A DNA stretch of 64,000 nucleotides from VRUE01 sp963702175 (GCA_963702175.1 OY969721.1:248001-312000), one strand, 5' to 3'. Positions 1-7,888 are shown, counted from the first letter of the stretch. A program made the numbers and translations. Notes: generated from the sequence alone by a model not told the origin.

Positions 1-2
1 AC

Positions 3-80
3 CGCCAAGCCGAGCTAGAAAACTTGGTCCCGAAATTGGTCCCCGAATCCACCGAACTCAGCCGAACTCCTCGGACGTGA
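3..80 (+). pseudogene. C-terminal tail of a possible tyrosine integrase (cut by window edge)
   Basis: A frame is open from the left window edge to a TGA at 78-80 and ends with a tail containing NLVPKLVP. The same tail, in an open frame, recurs in repeat copy 3 (stop at 2562-2564), and a 10-base-deleted version lies in copy 2. Each tail sits just upstream of a tRNA 3' half, the usual place of an integrase gene end next to its attachment site. Only about 25 residues are visible, so integrase is inferred from position and from the general look of such tails, not from a catalytic motif. Confidence 0.3.
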
Positions 81-170
81 TCCGCGCTATCAGGCCAGAT
101 TCGGCTCCATAGACGGGTTCCGGCTCGACTCATAATCCGTGGAGCGCAGGTTCGAGTCCTGCCCGCCCCA
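18..170 (+). repeat. Direct repeat copy 1: integrase-like tail plus tRNA 3' half
   Basis: First of three related direct repeats (others at 1714-1855 and 2502-2654). It starts at gaaaacttggtcc, runs through a conserved spacer, and ends in 45 bases (126-170) that match the 3' half of a tRNA: anticodon loop CTCATAA (anticodon CAT), a T-arm with a 5-bp stem around TTCGAGT, and an acceptor strand CCGCCCC plus discriminator A. No matching 5' half (GGGGCGG...) precedes it and the anticodon stem is mismatched, so it is not a functional tRNA. It looks like an attR-type scar left by integration into a tRNA-Met or tRNA-Ile2 gene. Confidence 0.75.
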
Positions 171-222
171 TTCCAGCTGGCCGCCTCGTTCGCTGCGGGA
201 ACTAAACTCACCAATCACCGAG

Positions 223-1614
223 ATGGAATTTGCGGGAATACGGGGGATAGTGACGATTGGAGGAGCAACGGATCGCTCGCGCATTCGTGCGCCTCACCTG
301 TGGTTTCTACTCCTGACCGTTGCCGGTTTCCTGGCGGCGGGTTTGGTCGCATCGCCCGCGAGCGCGGCGCCAGGCTGGTCGCGCCCGATGAATGTCTCCG
401 GGGTTATGAGCATTGGCGAAGAATCCCCGTTGGTGAATGTTGATTCCGCAGGCAATGCGACCGCCGTGTGGCGGCGATACCGCGGCGGAAAACTCATCTA
501 CGAGAGCGCGGTGCGGCAAGCCGGCGGACCTTGGTCCACTCCATCCCGTTTCTTTGGCGGTTTGGAAGATGCGTATGGATTGCAGATCGCCGTCGACCCC
601 CCGGGCAACGAGACGGCCATCTGGGGGCGCCGTGTGGGTCGCTCCTGGGTCGTCCAGGGCGCGACCCGCTCAGTCGGAGGGATCTGGTCGGCACCGGTCA
701 CCCTCTCCGCAGCTGGCGCGGGTTCGGCGCTCGTAGCGGCCGGCCCTGAAGGCAACGTGACTGCGGTCTGGCTCTTGGAACGGGAGGAAGGTTGGCGCTC
801 GGTCGTCCAAAGCGCGACCCGGTCGGCTGGAGGGAGCTGGTCGGCACCGGTCACCCTGTCTCCACCGAGAAAGGCCGCCCGATCTCCGCAAATCGCACTT
901 GACCCCCAGGGCGGCGCAACTGCGGTCTGGGAAGAGGAATACAGCGGTGCAATTGAAAGCTCGACCCGCTCATCCGGAGGGATCTGGTCGGCGCCGGTCA
1001 CACTCTCTGCCAATGGAGTAGTGGGCGGTTGGCCACAGGTGGCTGTGGATTCCCAGGGCAACGCCACAGTGGTCTGGGCAGGCAGGGCGTCCAATGGCCG
1101 TCGGATCCGGATCCAAACTGCGACCCGCCCGGCCGGTGGGACCTGGTCGGCGCCGGTCAGCATCTCCAAGGCGGGGCACCGCCACGTACAGGACCCGCAG
1201 ATCGCGGTCAGCCCCCAGGGCGAGGCGACCGCGATCTGGCAACGTTCCAACGGTAGTTATCTCGTCGTCCAGGGCGCGACCCGCCCGGCCGGAGGGGGCT
1301 GGTCGAGGCCGGTCGACATCACTACCGGTCATGGACGGGGTGGGCAGCATCTGCAGCTGGTGGTGGATTCCTGGGGCAACGCGACCGCGATCTGGGAGGG
1401 CTACGACACCCGCCCCGGCCCCAACTTCGCCATCCAGGCGGCGAAGCATCCGCCTGGAGGTGCCTGGTCGCGGCCCACCGATATCTCCCGTTGGACGAAG
1501 AGCCTCGGCGAACCGCAGATTGCTGTCGATCCGCAGGGCAGGTCAACCGCAATCTGGGCAATCGGCGCTAAGGGCGGCGCAGTCATCCAATCTGCCACCT
1601 CGGTCAGGAGGTAG
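223..1614 (+). CDS. Secreted eight-repeat protein, probable beta-propeller
   Basis: Function unknown; an exported repeat protein of about 463 residues. After a basic stretch there is a hydrophobic signal segment (WFLLLTVAGFLAAGLVA) ending near ASA-AP. The mature part is built from repeats of about 47-55 residues with the pattern P-x-G-N-x-T-A-[VI]-W ... VQxATRxxGGxWSAPVTLS. Seven complete repeats are preceded by an isolated second half (GWSRPMNVSG) and followed by an isolated first half, the split expected for ring closure of an eight-bladed propeller. No sialidase Asp-box is seen. The frame stays open back to 139, but that start lies in the tRNA-like repeat, so ATG 223 is preferred; GTG 250 is also possible. 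No good ribosome binding site decides between them. It sits alone between repeat copies 1 and 2. Confidence 0.75.
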   Translation: MEFAGIRGIVTIGGATDRSRIRAPHLWFLLLTVAGFLAAGLVASPASAAPGWSRPMNVSGVMSIGEESPLVNVDSAGNATAVWRRYRGGKLIYESAVRQAGGPWSTPSRFFGGLEDAYGLQIAVDPPGNETAIWGRRVGRSWVVQGATRSVGGIWSAPVTLSAAGAGSALVAAGPEGNVTAVWLLEREEGWRSVVQSATRSAGGSWSAPVTLSPPRKAARSPQIALDPQGGATAVWEEEYSGAIESSTRSSGGIWSAPVTLSANGVVGGWPQVAVDSQGNATVVWAGRASNGRRIRIQTATRPAGGTWSAPVSISKAGHRHVQDPQIAVSPQGEATAIWQRSNGSYLVVQGATRPAGGGWSRPVDITTGHGRGGQHLQLVVDSWGNATAIWEGYDTRPGPNFAIQAAKHPPGGAWSRPTDISRWTKSLGEPQIAVDPQGRSTAIWAIGAKGGAVIQSATSVRR

Positions 1615-1713
1615 AGCGCACGCTGCTCGCTTCACCCGTCCGGGGGTCGGGCCTTGATCACGGTGCGCTGCGCGTATGAAATCGCCGAGGCAAATCTGTG
1701 GTCTGAAGACACC

Positions 1714-1855
1714 GAAACTTGGTCCCGAAATTGGTCCCCGACTCAGCCGAACTCCTTGGGCCTGATTCGCTCTATCAGACCAGATTTGGCTCCATAGACG
1801 GCTTCCAGCCCGACTCATAATCCGTGGAGCGCAGGTTCAAGTCCTGCCCGCCCCA
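1714..1855 (+). repeat. Direct repeat copy 2: integrase-like tail plus tRNA 3' half
   Basis: Second copy, 142 bp, with a 10-base deletion in the integrase-like tail compared with copies 1 and 3. The tRNA-like end is 1811-1855 and differs from copy 1 by one base in the T-loop (TTCAAGT). It occupies most of the 341-base gap between the propeller gene and the cupin gene; I see nothing else supportable in 1615-1713 or 1856-1935. Confidence 0.75.
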
Positions 1856-1955
1856 TAGGACGAACCGATGTCGCTTTTCGCGCGGAACGGGTGCGAGCGC
1901 CATGTCGCGGAAGCCCCAGGGACGAATCCGGGTGGAGAGGGGAGATAATCCGCGC

Positions 1956-2441
1956 ATGGCAAATGCATACCAGCCGGACTTCGATGCGGATCAGGACCGT
2001 GAGGGCTTCACCTACCGGCGTGCCAAACTGGGCCAACAGGCCAAGTCCGAGAAACTCGGAGCAAGTCTCTATGAGATCCCGCCTGGCCAGGCGACCTTTC
2101 CGTACCACGCCCACAGCGCCAACGAGGAGATGCTCATCGTGCTCAGCGGCCAGCCGCACCTGCGCACGCCGGACGGGTGGCGCGAGCTGGCCGAGGGGGA
2201 GGTCGTCGCGTTTCGGGTCGGCGAAGACGGCGCGCACCAGCTCCAGAATCGAGGCGCTCAACACGCCCGCGTGCTGGTGGTCAGCACGATGATCGCTCCC
2301 GAGGTGAATCTCTATCCGGATACCGGCAAGTTGATGGCGGCGACTCGGGCTCCCGGAGCCTCAGACGAGGGATTCCAGGAGGCCTACCGGCGAGAGCAGG
2401 CGACGGACTATTGGACCGATGAGGAGCCGCCAGATTCATAG
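1956..2441 (+). CDS. Cupin domain protein
   Basis: A 161-residue single-domain cupin. The beta-barrel signature is visible: PPGQATFPYHAHSANEEMLIV supplies the metal-binding H-x-H and Glu of motif 1, followed by LSGQPHLRTPDG and a GEVVAF turn; in motif 2 a His is present (GAHQLQN). Substrate unknown; such proteins bind small ligands or sugars, often with a metal. ATG 1956 is chosen because gagagggg lies 10-20 bases upstream; longer frames run back into the tRNA-like repeat. It is flanked by repeat copies 2 and 3 with no operon partner, so it looks like cargo left from a past integration, though normal chromosomal origin is possible. Confidence 0.8.
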   Translation: MANAYQPDFDADQDREGFTYRRAKLGQQAKSEKLGASLYEIPPGQATFPYHAHSANEEMLIVLSGQPHLRTPDGWRELAEGEVVAFRVGEDGAHQLQNRGAQHARVLVVSTMIAPEVNLYPDTGKLMAATRAPGASDEGFQEAYRREQATDYWTDEEPPDS

Positions 2442-2501
2442 CCGTCGAGCTGCTCCTCTCGCGTGAAAATGACAGCGTGGGATGTCGTGATTTTGGCCGC
2501 C

Positions 2502-2654
2502 GAAAACTTGGTCCCGAAATTGGTCCCCGACTCCACCGAACTCAGCCGAACTCCTTGGACGTGATTCGCTCTATCGAGCCAGATTCGGCTCTATAGGCGG
2601 GTTCCGGCCCGACTCATAATCCGTCGGTCGAAGGTTCGAGTCCTTCCCGCCCCA
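2502..2654 (+). repeat. Direct repeat copy 3: integrase-like tail plus tRNA 3' half
   Basis: Third copy, 153 bp, the same length as copy 1. Its tRNA-like end (2610-2654) has a changed variable region and a compensated T-stem (GAAGG/CCTTC instead of GCAGG/CCTGC), so base pairing is kept while the sequence differs. The integrase-like tail is in an open frame from ATG 2469 to TGA 2562-2564 (31 codons), too short to call as a gene. It lies in the 325-base gap 2442-2766; the remaining ~110 bases before 2767 show nothing I can name. Confidence 0.75.
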
Positions 2655-2766
2655 CTTTCTTGGTCCGTCGGGTGCGATCGACGCGCTTCAGCCTGACTTG
2701 GCCTGGGGTGGGACAGTATGGCCAGTTAGCCCTGCGCAGCGATGAGCTGAGCAGACAGCTGGGTCG

Positions 2767-4215
2767 TTACCCGGCGACGGGTGCAGGCCCCGGCGCCGGA
2801 GCAGCCTCCTCGGCCAAGTCAGCAGCAAGCGCCTCGACCACCTGAGGGTCGAACTGGGTCCCGGCGCAGCGGCGTAGCTCGGCTAGTGCCTCGCCTGGGG
2901 TCAAGGCCTCGCGGTAGGGACGGTTTGAGGTGAGGGCGGCGTAGGCAACGGCGACGGCGATGATGCGGGAGCCGAGGGGGATCGAGTCGATGGCGAGCCC
3001 GTCGGGGTAGCCGGTGCCGTCGCAGCGCTCGTAGCTCGATCGCACGAGCCTGGCGACGGGGACGAGGCCGGGGGCGGCAGCGATCATGCGCTCACCTTCA
3101 AGCGGGTGACGGTGAAGTAGGGCGGTCTCCGTCTCGTCAAGGGGGCTCTTCTTCTCCAGGGTCGCCTCCGGAACGGCGAGCAGGCCAACGTTCTGGAGCT
3201 CCGCAGCGAGGGCAACGTCGTCGATCTCCTCGCGGCTCAGTCCGAGGCAGCGGGCCAGCGAAATCGCCCGGTAGGTAACGGCGCGAAGGTGGTCCCGCAG
3301 CTCCGGACGGCGGGCGCTGAGCGCTGCGACGAGGACGGCGTGCGCTTGCCTTCTCGCCGAGTGGTGCTGTCCTTGCTTGTGCGCGACGAGGCGCTGGCCG
3401 GCGATCTGGAAGGCGGTCTCGGCATCGGTGGCGTCGCCGGGGATGGCAACCTCGCCGTAGGTACGGCCGATCGGCACATCCTCGTCCTCCCGCAGGGACG
3501 CGGTGGCGACGAGGACGACCTCGCCCAACTGCTGCTCCACCGCCGGAACGAGCACGGCGAAGCGGCCCTCGTCGAACCGGTAGGCGTTGCCTCCCAGCGG
3601 TTCGACGGTGCTGACCAGGCACAGCGCGGTTCGCCTCAGCAGTTCGTCCGCCGCGGCATATCCATAGCGATCGCCATAAGTCTGCAGATCCTCGACCTCG
3701 AGCAGCACGAGCGCTCTCGCCGCGTCTGGCGCCGCCAGGGCCGTCTCGATGTCAGCGCAAAGAGTAAGACGGTTGGGGAGGCCGGTGACCTGGTCGCTGA
3801 ACGCTTCGAGATCGCGCTCCTCGAGCGCCAGCCGCTGTCTGCGGTTCGTTTCCAGCATCCGCGCGAAGACCGTCACGATCAAGCCGAGGGTCAGCCAAAA
3901 CACCACAGCGGGCATACGCTGGTTGGTGTGGTCGTAGATCAGGAGGGAAATCGCCATGGCGACGAAGACGAACGGTCCGATTAGGGACCGCCAGCCGCGA
4001 GGCCCGAGCAGGCGAGCCGTTTCCACGCGCAGCCACTCACTCGCCCGCGCCAAGGGAGAGCCGCTGGCCTCGCCCGGCCACTCGACGGTGCGTGTTTCGG
4101 CTCGATCGAGGGCCTGCACGGTTGGTTCATCGGTACTCCGACTTCGAATTGCAAGGGGGACGGACGGACGATTGATCGGACCCGGAATGTGCAAGCGTCC
4201 TTGCACATAGATCAT
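2767..4215 (-). CDS. Membrane protein with degenerate GGDEF and degenerate HD-GYP domains
   Basis: 482 residues. Two membrane segments (about 78-95 and 101-121) are followed by a GGDEF-fold domain (about 139-285) and an HD-GYP-fold domain (about 295-465). The family makes or cleaves cyclic di-GMP, but both active sites look dead. The GGDEF signature is D-E-G-R-F (residues 215-219). In the HD-GYP half the metal-binding LHDIGK is LQNVGL (340-345), the HHE is SYE, and the Asp residues of the ADVxDALTS motif are lost, while structural motifs DGTGYPDGL and ALTSNRPYR remain. It could be a c-di-GMP receptor or scaffold. The start (ATG, overlapping the divergent zincin gene start by two bases) is uncertain; a more internal start is likely. 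Confidence 0.8.
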   Translation of the reverse strand: MIYVQGRLHIPGPINRPSVPLAIRSRSTDEPTVQALDRAETRTVEWPGEASGSPLARASEWLRVETARLLGPRGWRSLIGPFVFVAMAISLLIYDHTNQRMPAVVFWLTLGLIVTVFARMLETNRRQRLALEERDLEAFSDQVTGLPNRLTLCADIETALAAPDAARALVLLEVEDLQTYGDRYGYAAADELLRRTALCLVSTVEPLGGNAYRFDEGRFAVLVPAVEQQLGEVVLVATASLREDEDVPIGRTYGEVAIPGDATDAETAFQIAGQRLVAHKQGQHHSARRQAHAVLVAALSARRPELRDHLRAVTYRAISLARCLGLSREEIDDVALAAELQNVGLLAVPEATLEKKSPLDETETALLHRHPLEGERMIAAAPGLVPVARLVRSSYERCDGTGYPDGLAIDSIPLGSRIIAVAVAYAALTSNRPYREALTPGEALAELRRCAGTQFDPQVVEALAADLAEEAAPAPGPAPVAG

Positions 4216-4558
4216 GCTTGTGAGACCGATGGCCCGTCCAGAGCAAATGGACGAGTTCGAGTCCCTGGTCGCCGACGCGATCGACGCGCTGCCTGAGCAG
4301 TTCCAGGAGCTGCTCGAGAAAGTCGCTGTCGTCGTCTCCGACCGGGGAGCCGAAGCCCACGCCTACGGCCACTACTTCGGCGACGGCCTGGCGCAGGAAC
4401 GCTACGAGGACAGGATCGTGATCTACAGAGACACGCTGGAGCGCGACTTCGGCCACGACCGCGAGTTGCTCGCGAAGCAGGTCGAACGCACCCTTCGCCA
4501 CGAGCTTGCCCACCACCTTGGTTGGGACGAGCCCGGGGTCGGCGGCCTCGGCCTCTGA
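4214..4558 (+). CDS. Small zincin-like metallopeptidase family protein
   Basis: A 114-residue single-domain protein. The C-terminal HELAHHLGWDE carries the HExxH zinc site typical of the short bacterial 'metallopeptidase family' (zincin_1-like, usually 110-130 residues). The middle segment (RIVIYRDTLERDFGHD) is also family-typical. No signal peptide, so probably cytoplasmic; the physiological substrate of this family is not known to me. Start options are ATG 4214 and the in-frame ATG at 4229; no clear ribosome binding site decides. It is divergent from the GGDEF/HD-GYP gene and convergent with the next gene. Confidence 0.8.
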   Translation: MLVRPMARPEQMDEFESLVADAIDALPEQFQELLEKVAVVVSDRGAEAHAYGHYFGDGLAQERYEDRIVIYRDTLERDFGHDRELLAKQVERTLRHELAHHLGWDEPGVGGLGL

Positions 4559-4571
4559 GTGGTCGCCGCCG

Positions 4572-5348
4572 CTAACGAACCCGGCAGTCGCGCGCGATCT
4601 CGGTGGTCAGCGTCCTGCCATCGGCGAAGGAGAAGGTGGTTCGAGCAAGCGTGAAGAAGCCGATGCGGAAGCCGGGCGGGGCGGCACAGCTGGCGCTGAG
4701 AAAGCTGCGCGGGGCGCCGCGGTAGCGGTACTCGCGGCCGACCGTCAGCTCGATGTCGGTGATGTAGCCGGTGTCCGCCGCGATTTGCGGGATCGCAGCC
4801 GAAAACACCGTGCCGAATTGGTTCCTGGGCCTGCGCGAGATCTCAAAGGGCAGCACGAAGGTGATGCGGATCGGGTTCGAGCTGAAGATGTGGAGGACCG
4901 CCGCCGGCTTCCCGCGCGAGCGGCCGTTGAAGATGAGTGCCTTCCCCTGAGCGGGATAGGGAGCGGCCCCGGGGAAGGTGACGTTGGCGGCAAAGCGCCC
5001 TCGACCGATCAGCGCCGGCCGGCAGCGATCTAGCGCCGCCTCGGTGTTGGTCTGCTGGAGCTCTGCGGGATTGCAGGTCGGCAGACCGGCGAAGGAGACC
5101 AGGCCATGGCGGTTGACCGCGATCGAGATTCGGCGGAGCGGCGGTGGGCTGCTGCCGTCGACCGTGCGGATCGAGCTCTCGAGGTAGGCGGTCACCGGCG
5201 CCGGGCGGTCGCGTGGCAGCGCCCGCGGCGCCAGGCGGCCGTCGAAGGAGACACGCAAGTTGCCCTGCTGGGCCTGCTCGCCCTGAGCGGCGGCGACGCC
5301 GAGCATGGCGACGGCTGTGAAGGCGATGGAGGCGACGATTCGTTTCAT
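4572..5348 (-). CDS. Exported protein of unknown function
   Basis: 258 residues beginning with a clear signal peptide (MKRIVASIAFTAVAMLGVAAA, cleavage probably after AAA/AQG). The mature part is beta-rich with an FDGRLAPRALPRDRPAPV N-terminal segment, and several Cys residues (TCNP, DRCRP, SASCAAP, RDCRV) that could form disulfides outside the membrane. I do not recognise a named family. It ends 13 bases from the convergent zincin gene and starts about 80 bases from the divergent YjbQ-family gene; nothing ties it to either neighbour. Confidence 0.7.
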   Translation of the reverse strand: MKRIVASIAFTAVAMLGVAAAQGEQAQQGNLRVSFDGRLAPRALPRDRPAPVTAYLESSIRTVDGSSPPPLRRISIAVNRHGLVSFAGLPTCNPAELQQTNTEAALDRCRPALIGRGRFAANVTFPGAAPYPAQGKALIFNGRSRGKPAAVLHIFSSNPIRITFVLPFEISRRPRNQFGTVFSAAIPQIAADTGYITDIELTVGREYRYRGAPRSFLSASCAAPPGFRIGFFTLARTTFSFADGRTLTTEIARDCRVR

Positions 5349-5429
5349 GGCGTGCCACTGAAAGTCTAGGAGCGGGCAGGTCCCGATTTATTACGGTCGC
5401 GAGTAGTCAAAGCGTCGGAAAGGAGTCCC

Positions 5430-5891
5430 TTGAAGTCCCACACCGCTTACATGACCTTCGAGACCACTGAGCGACGGCAGCTGATCCGGATTACCGAGGA
5501 GGTGCAGGCGGCGGTCGATGAGGCAGGGATCTCGGAGGGGATGGTCCTGGTCTCGGCGATGCACATCACCGCCGGGGTTTGGGTCAACGACGACGAGCCC
5601 GGCCTGCACGAGGACGTGCTCGAATGGCTCGACAAGGTCGCGCCGCCCAGCTGGAAGCCGGCCGCCAACGAGGTGGCGGGGGAGCTGCTCCCCGATGAGG
5701 GTGACTACCGCCATCACCGTGGCGGTGAGGACAACGGCGATGCCCACCTGAAGAACCTGCTCGTCCACCACCAGGCGATCGTTCCCGTCACCGACGGCCG
5801 GCTCGACCTCGGCCCCTGGCAGCAGGTCTTCTACTGCGAGTTCGACGGCGGCCGGGCGAAGCGCCTCGTGATCAAGGCGATGGGCGAGTAG
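5430..5891 (+). CDS. YjbQ/UPF0047 family protein (secondary thiamine-phosphate synthase-like)
   Basis: 153 residues covering the whole YjbQ family fold. The hallmark MHITAGVWVNDDEPG, the central HHRGGEDNGDAHLKNLL segment and the C-terminal LGPWQQVFYCEFDGG are all present; the conserved His/Asp residues in them form the family's putative metal/active site. Some members have weak thiamine-phosphate synthase activity, but the true role is unsettled. The start is a TTG at 5430, supported by an AAAGGAG ribosome binding site at 5419-5425; the next ATG (5451) would cut into the conserved fold edge. It is a single gene, convergent with the minus-strand membrane-protein cluster. Confidence 0.88.
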   Translation: MKSHTAYMTFETTERRQLIRITEEVQAAVDEAGISEGMVLVSAMHITAGVWVNDDEPGLHEDVLEWLDKVAPPSWKPAANEVAGELLPDEGDYRHHRGGEDNGDAHLKNLLVHHQAIVPVTDGRLDLGPWQQVFYCEFDGGRAKRLVIKAMGE

Positions 5892-5894
5892 GCC

Positions 5895-6761
5895 TCAGTC
5901 GCGTTTCCGCTCGCCGCCGGGATGCGCGACTCGTTCCGCCCGCTGGCGAACTTCTTCTGCTGCCTCGCGCGTTGCCGCTAGAGCTTCCTGGCTCGCCGCC
6001 GCGACCCCCTCGCTTGGCTTGCCGCCGACGATGTCGCGGAAGGCTTCCTTGAAGCGCTCGGTGCGCCGCTTCGGGTTGAAGCGATCCTCCGCCTTGGCCT
6101 GCTTCTTCGGTTTCCGCTCACCGTAGAGGCGCCGGCCCCAGGGTGATCCGGGCTTGCCGATCCGGGCGGCGCCGTAGATCGCGACCGGGAGGACGAAGAA
6201 GCCGACCGTGCCGTGCAGGATGCGCTGCTTGGCGAAGCAGATCGCGACCACGGAGAAGACGATCAGCGCCGCGACCAGGCTCCCCAGCGTCTCCTGAATC
6301 GACTTGGTCTCGAAGCTGAACGGGCTGAAGCCGAGCAGGAGCAGGCCCATCATCGCCGCCGCGATCACCGTGGCGTCGATCGAGACCCGGCCCTCCTCGG
6401 CCCAGTAGACGTCGTCGAGGTAGACCCAGAGCGCAAACTCGTCGATCGTCAACCCCGCGCCGACGCCGAACAGCGCGGCGCAGATCTCGGTGTAGGGGCT
6501 GTCGCCCAGCGCCACGAACCCCACCGTGCCGGAGACCATCATCGTGACGATGCCGAAGACGAGGTGGTGGACGTGGACGCCGCTGTCACTTACCACGCTG
6601 CCAGGCCACCAGGGGACCCGTGGGCTGCGCATCAGCCTCGTGCTCATCCGGATGAAGCCGAAGGAGAGCAGGAACCCGATCAGCACCAGGAAGATCCCCT
6701 GCTTGCCGTCGGCGACCAGCTGGTCGTCCCAGAACTCGACGAAGATCGAGGCGGCGGTCAT
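5895..6761 (-). CDS. Multi-pass integral membrane protein of unknown function
   Basis: 288 residues with about six membrane helices in the first 210 residues (for example GIFLVLIGFLLSFGFI, HHLVFGIVTMMVSGTVGFV, ATVIAAAMMGLLLLGF, LVAALIVFSVVAICF) and a charged C-terminal tail of about 75 residues rich in Lys, Arg and Glu, ending in a helical A/E/R segment. The motif SGVHVHHLVFG and the acidic loop YLDDVYW suggest a metal- or ligand-binding face, but I cannot name the family. Its ATG overlaps the stop of the upstream gene (ATGA), so the two are translationally coupled. The frame extends to 6890, but that extension overlaps the upstream gene. Confidence 0.75.
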   Translation of the reverse strand: MTAASIFVEFWDDQLVADGKQGIFLVLIGFLLSFGFIRMSTRLMRSPRVPWWPGSVVSDSGVHVHHLVFGIVTMMVSGTVGFVALGDSPYTEICAALFGVGAGLTIDEFALWVYLDDVYWAEEGRVSIDATVIAAAMMGLLLLGFSPFSFETKSIQETLGSLVAALIVFSVVAICFAKQRILHGTVGFFVLPVAIYGAARIGKPGSPWGRRLYGERKPKKQAKAEDRFNPKRRTERFKEAFRDIVGGKPSEGVAAASQEALAATREAAEEVRQRAERVAHPGGERKRD

Positions 6762-7504
6762 CGGGGTGGCTCCGAGTGTAGTTCGGCCCCGCCGCCATCC
6801 TTCTCCCGGATCAAGCCGACGGTGATCAGCACGGCGGCGACCGCGTAGAACGGCGTGAAGGCGAGGTTGGAGAGGACGTCGGCCAGCCACTCGGAGAGGA
6901 ACGTCTCGCCGAGCAGGTCATGGGCGATCTCGGTGGCCAGGCTCGTGATCCCGTCACCGAGTAGCTCGATCGGCGCCAGCACGGCGAAGACGACCCAGAA
7001 CTTGCCACGGATCAGCTGCACGCTGCGGGCGAACGCGTCACGCACGCCCCGACCCTCGATCTCGACCACGGGTGCGGCCAGCGCGAACCAGACGAAGGCG
7101 GCGATGCCGGGAACGACGAGCAGGACGAGACCGATCGCGACGAGGGCCCCGTAGACCAGATCGATCGCGATCAGCCGACGGTACTTGACCATGGTGGCGA
7201 TTTCGCGCAGCGACGGCGGCCTGCCGTCGCGAGGATGGGTGAGCGAGATCGCCACGGCGCCGGTGTAGAAGACCTCGCCAAGCAGCCCCGTGACGGCAAG
7301 CGCGATCACCGCCAGCATCACACCGAGGATCGTCAGCACCCCGTCGAGGTCGAGTGCGTTGATGTCGGGGTGGATCGCGATCGTGTGGATGAGCCCCACC
7401 GGGACGAAGACGACGACGGCGAGCAGCAGCAGCGACGGCGCCCATTTCGCGTAGGTCCGCGCGATCTGGGCGTAGAGGGAGAGCGGCCGCATGCTGTCGG
7501 TCAC
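6758..7504 (-). CDS. Multi-pass membrane protein of unknown function
   Basis: 248 residues with about six hydrophobic helices (LLLLAVVVFVPVGLIHTI, LTILGVMLAVIALAVTGLL, YGALVAIGLVLLVVPGIAAF, FWVVFAVLAPIELLG, FTPFYAVAAVLITVGLI). The order, including the PGIAAFVWFALAAPVVEIEG loop followed by AFARSVQLIRGKFW, resembles membrane-domain proteins related to the glycerophosphodiester phosphodiesterase membrane domain and other DUF975-like families, where this part is a membrane scaffold without a catalytic site. It is the upstream partner of the overlapping membrane gene 5895-6761; together they probably form one envelope complex. Confidence 0.72.
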   Translation of the reverse strand: MTDSMRPLSLYAQIARTYAKWAPSLLLLAVVVFVPVGLIHTIAIHPDINALDLDGVLTILGVMLAVIALAVTGLLGEVFYTGAVAISLTHPRDGRPPSLREIATMVKYRRLIAIDLVYGALVAIGLVLLVVPGIAAFVWFALAAPVVEIEGRGVRDAFARSVQLIRGKFWVVFAVLAPIELLGDGITSLATEIAHDLLGETFLSEWLADVLSNLAFTPFYAVAAVLITVGLIREKDGGGAELHSEPPR

Positions 7505-7553
7505 GCCGACATCAAACCGGGTTTCCCTCCCGAGGCGATTCGCGTCCCGGCGC

Positions 7554-7883
7554 TCAGCGCTGGCGGCGGCCGGCGGGCCGACGGCCGCGTGCCTCGAGCC
7601 TCGATTGGGAGGACTCAGCGGCGGGCATGCGCTTCAGATCCCTCAGCTGGGGGATGAGCAGTTCTTCACCGCAGCGTCGGTGCCAGTGGTGGTGTTCGGT
7701 CCCACCCAGCTTGAAGACGTACTGCACAACGGTGTGCTCGGAGCCGATCTCGATCTCACCGTGGCAACCTGGGCAGCGGTAGAGCTTGCGGGCGATGCCC
7801 CGGATCAGCCAAGCCTCGTCGCCCTCTTCGTCGATGCCGCGGAGGCTCCAGCGTTTGTCTGGCAACCCGGAGAAGTCGCCCAT
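7554..7883 (-). CDS. Small zinc-site protein, 'ATP/GTP-binding protein'-like
   Basis: 109 residues. The core has CPGC (in YRCPGCHGEI) and, 30 residues later, HHHWHRRCGE, together a likely C-C-H-C zinc site; the opening RRGIDEEGDEAW-like segment (LRGIDEEGDEAWLIRGI) is a conserved actinobacterial small-protein signature often loosely labelled ATP/GTP-binding. No P-loop is present, so that label should not be trusted. The C-terminal 25 residues are basic and probably disordered. ATG 7883 is selected; the open frame continues to 8048 but that part overlaps the next gene upstream. Confidence 0.65.
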   Translation of the reverse strand: MGDFSGLPDKRWSLRGIDEEGDEAWLIRGIARKLYRCPGCHGEIEIGSEHTVVQYVFKLGGTEHHHWHRRCGEELLIPQLRDLKRMPAAESSQSRLEARGRRPAGRRQR

Positions 7884-7888
7884 TGCGC

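Noticed and set aside
126..170. Functional tRNA with anticodon CAT
   Set aside because: Only the 3' half is present; no D arm or 5' acceptor strand precedes it and the anticodon stem has mismatches. The same holds for copies 2 and 3.
90..284. Minus-strand ORF with WGGQDSNLRSTDYES
   Set aside because: It is the reverse translation of the tRNA 3' half; the same peptide arises from copy 2 (1775-1957) and is a well-known false ORF at tRNA genes.
498..1250. 250-residue antisense ORF in the propeller gene
   Set aside because: A shadow of the repeat codons on the opposite strand; no start context or family features.
223..1614. Sialidase/BNR repeats
   Set aside because: The repeats lack the S-x-D-x-G-x-T-W Asp-box; only the general propeller idea is kept.
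2660..2845. 61-residue ORF overlapping the GGDEF/HD-GYP end
   Set aside because: Overlaps the coding strand of the real gene, with no recognisable protein features.
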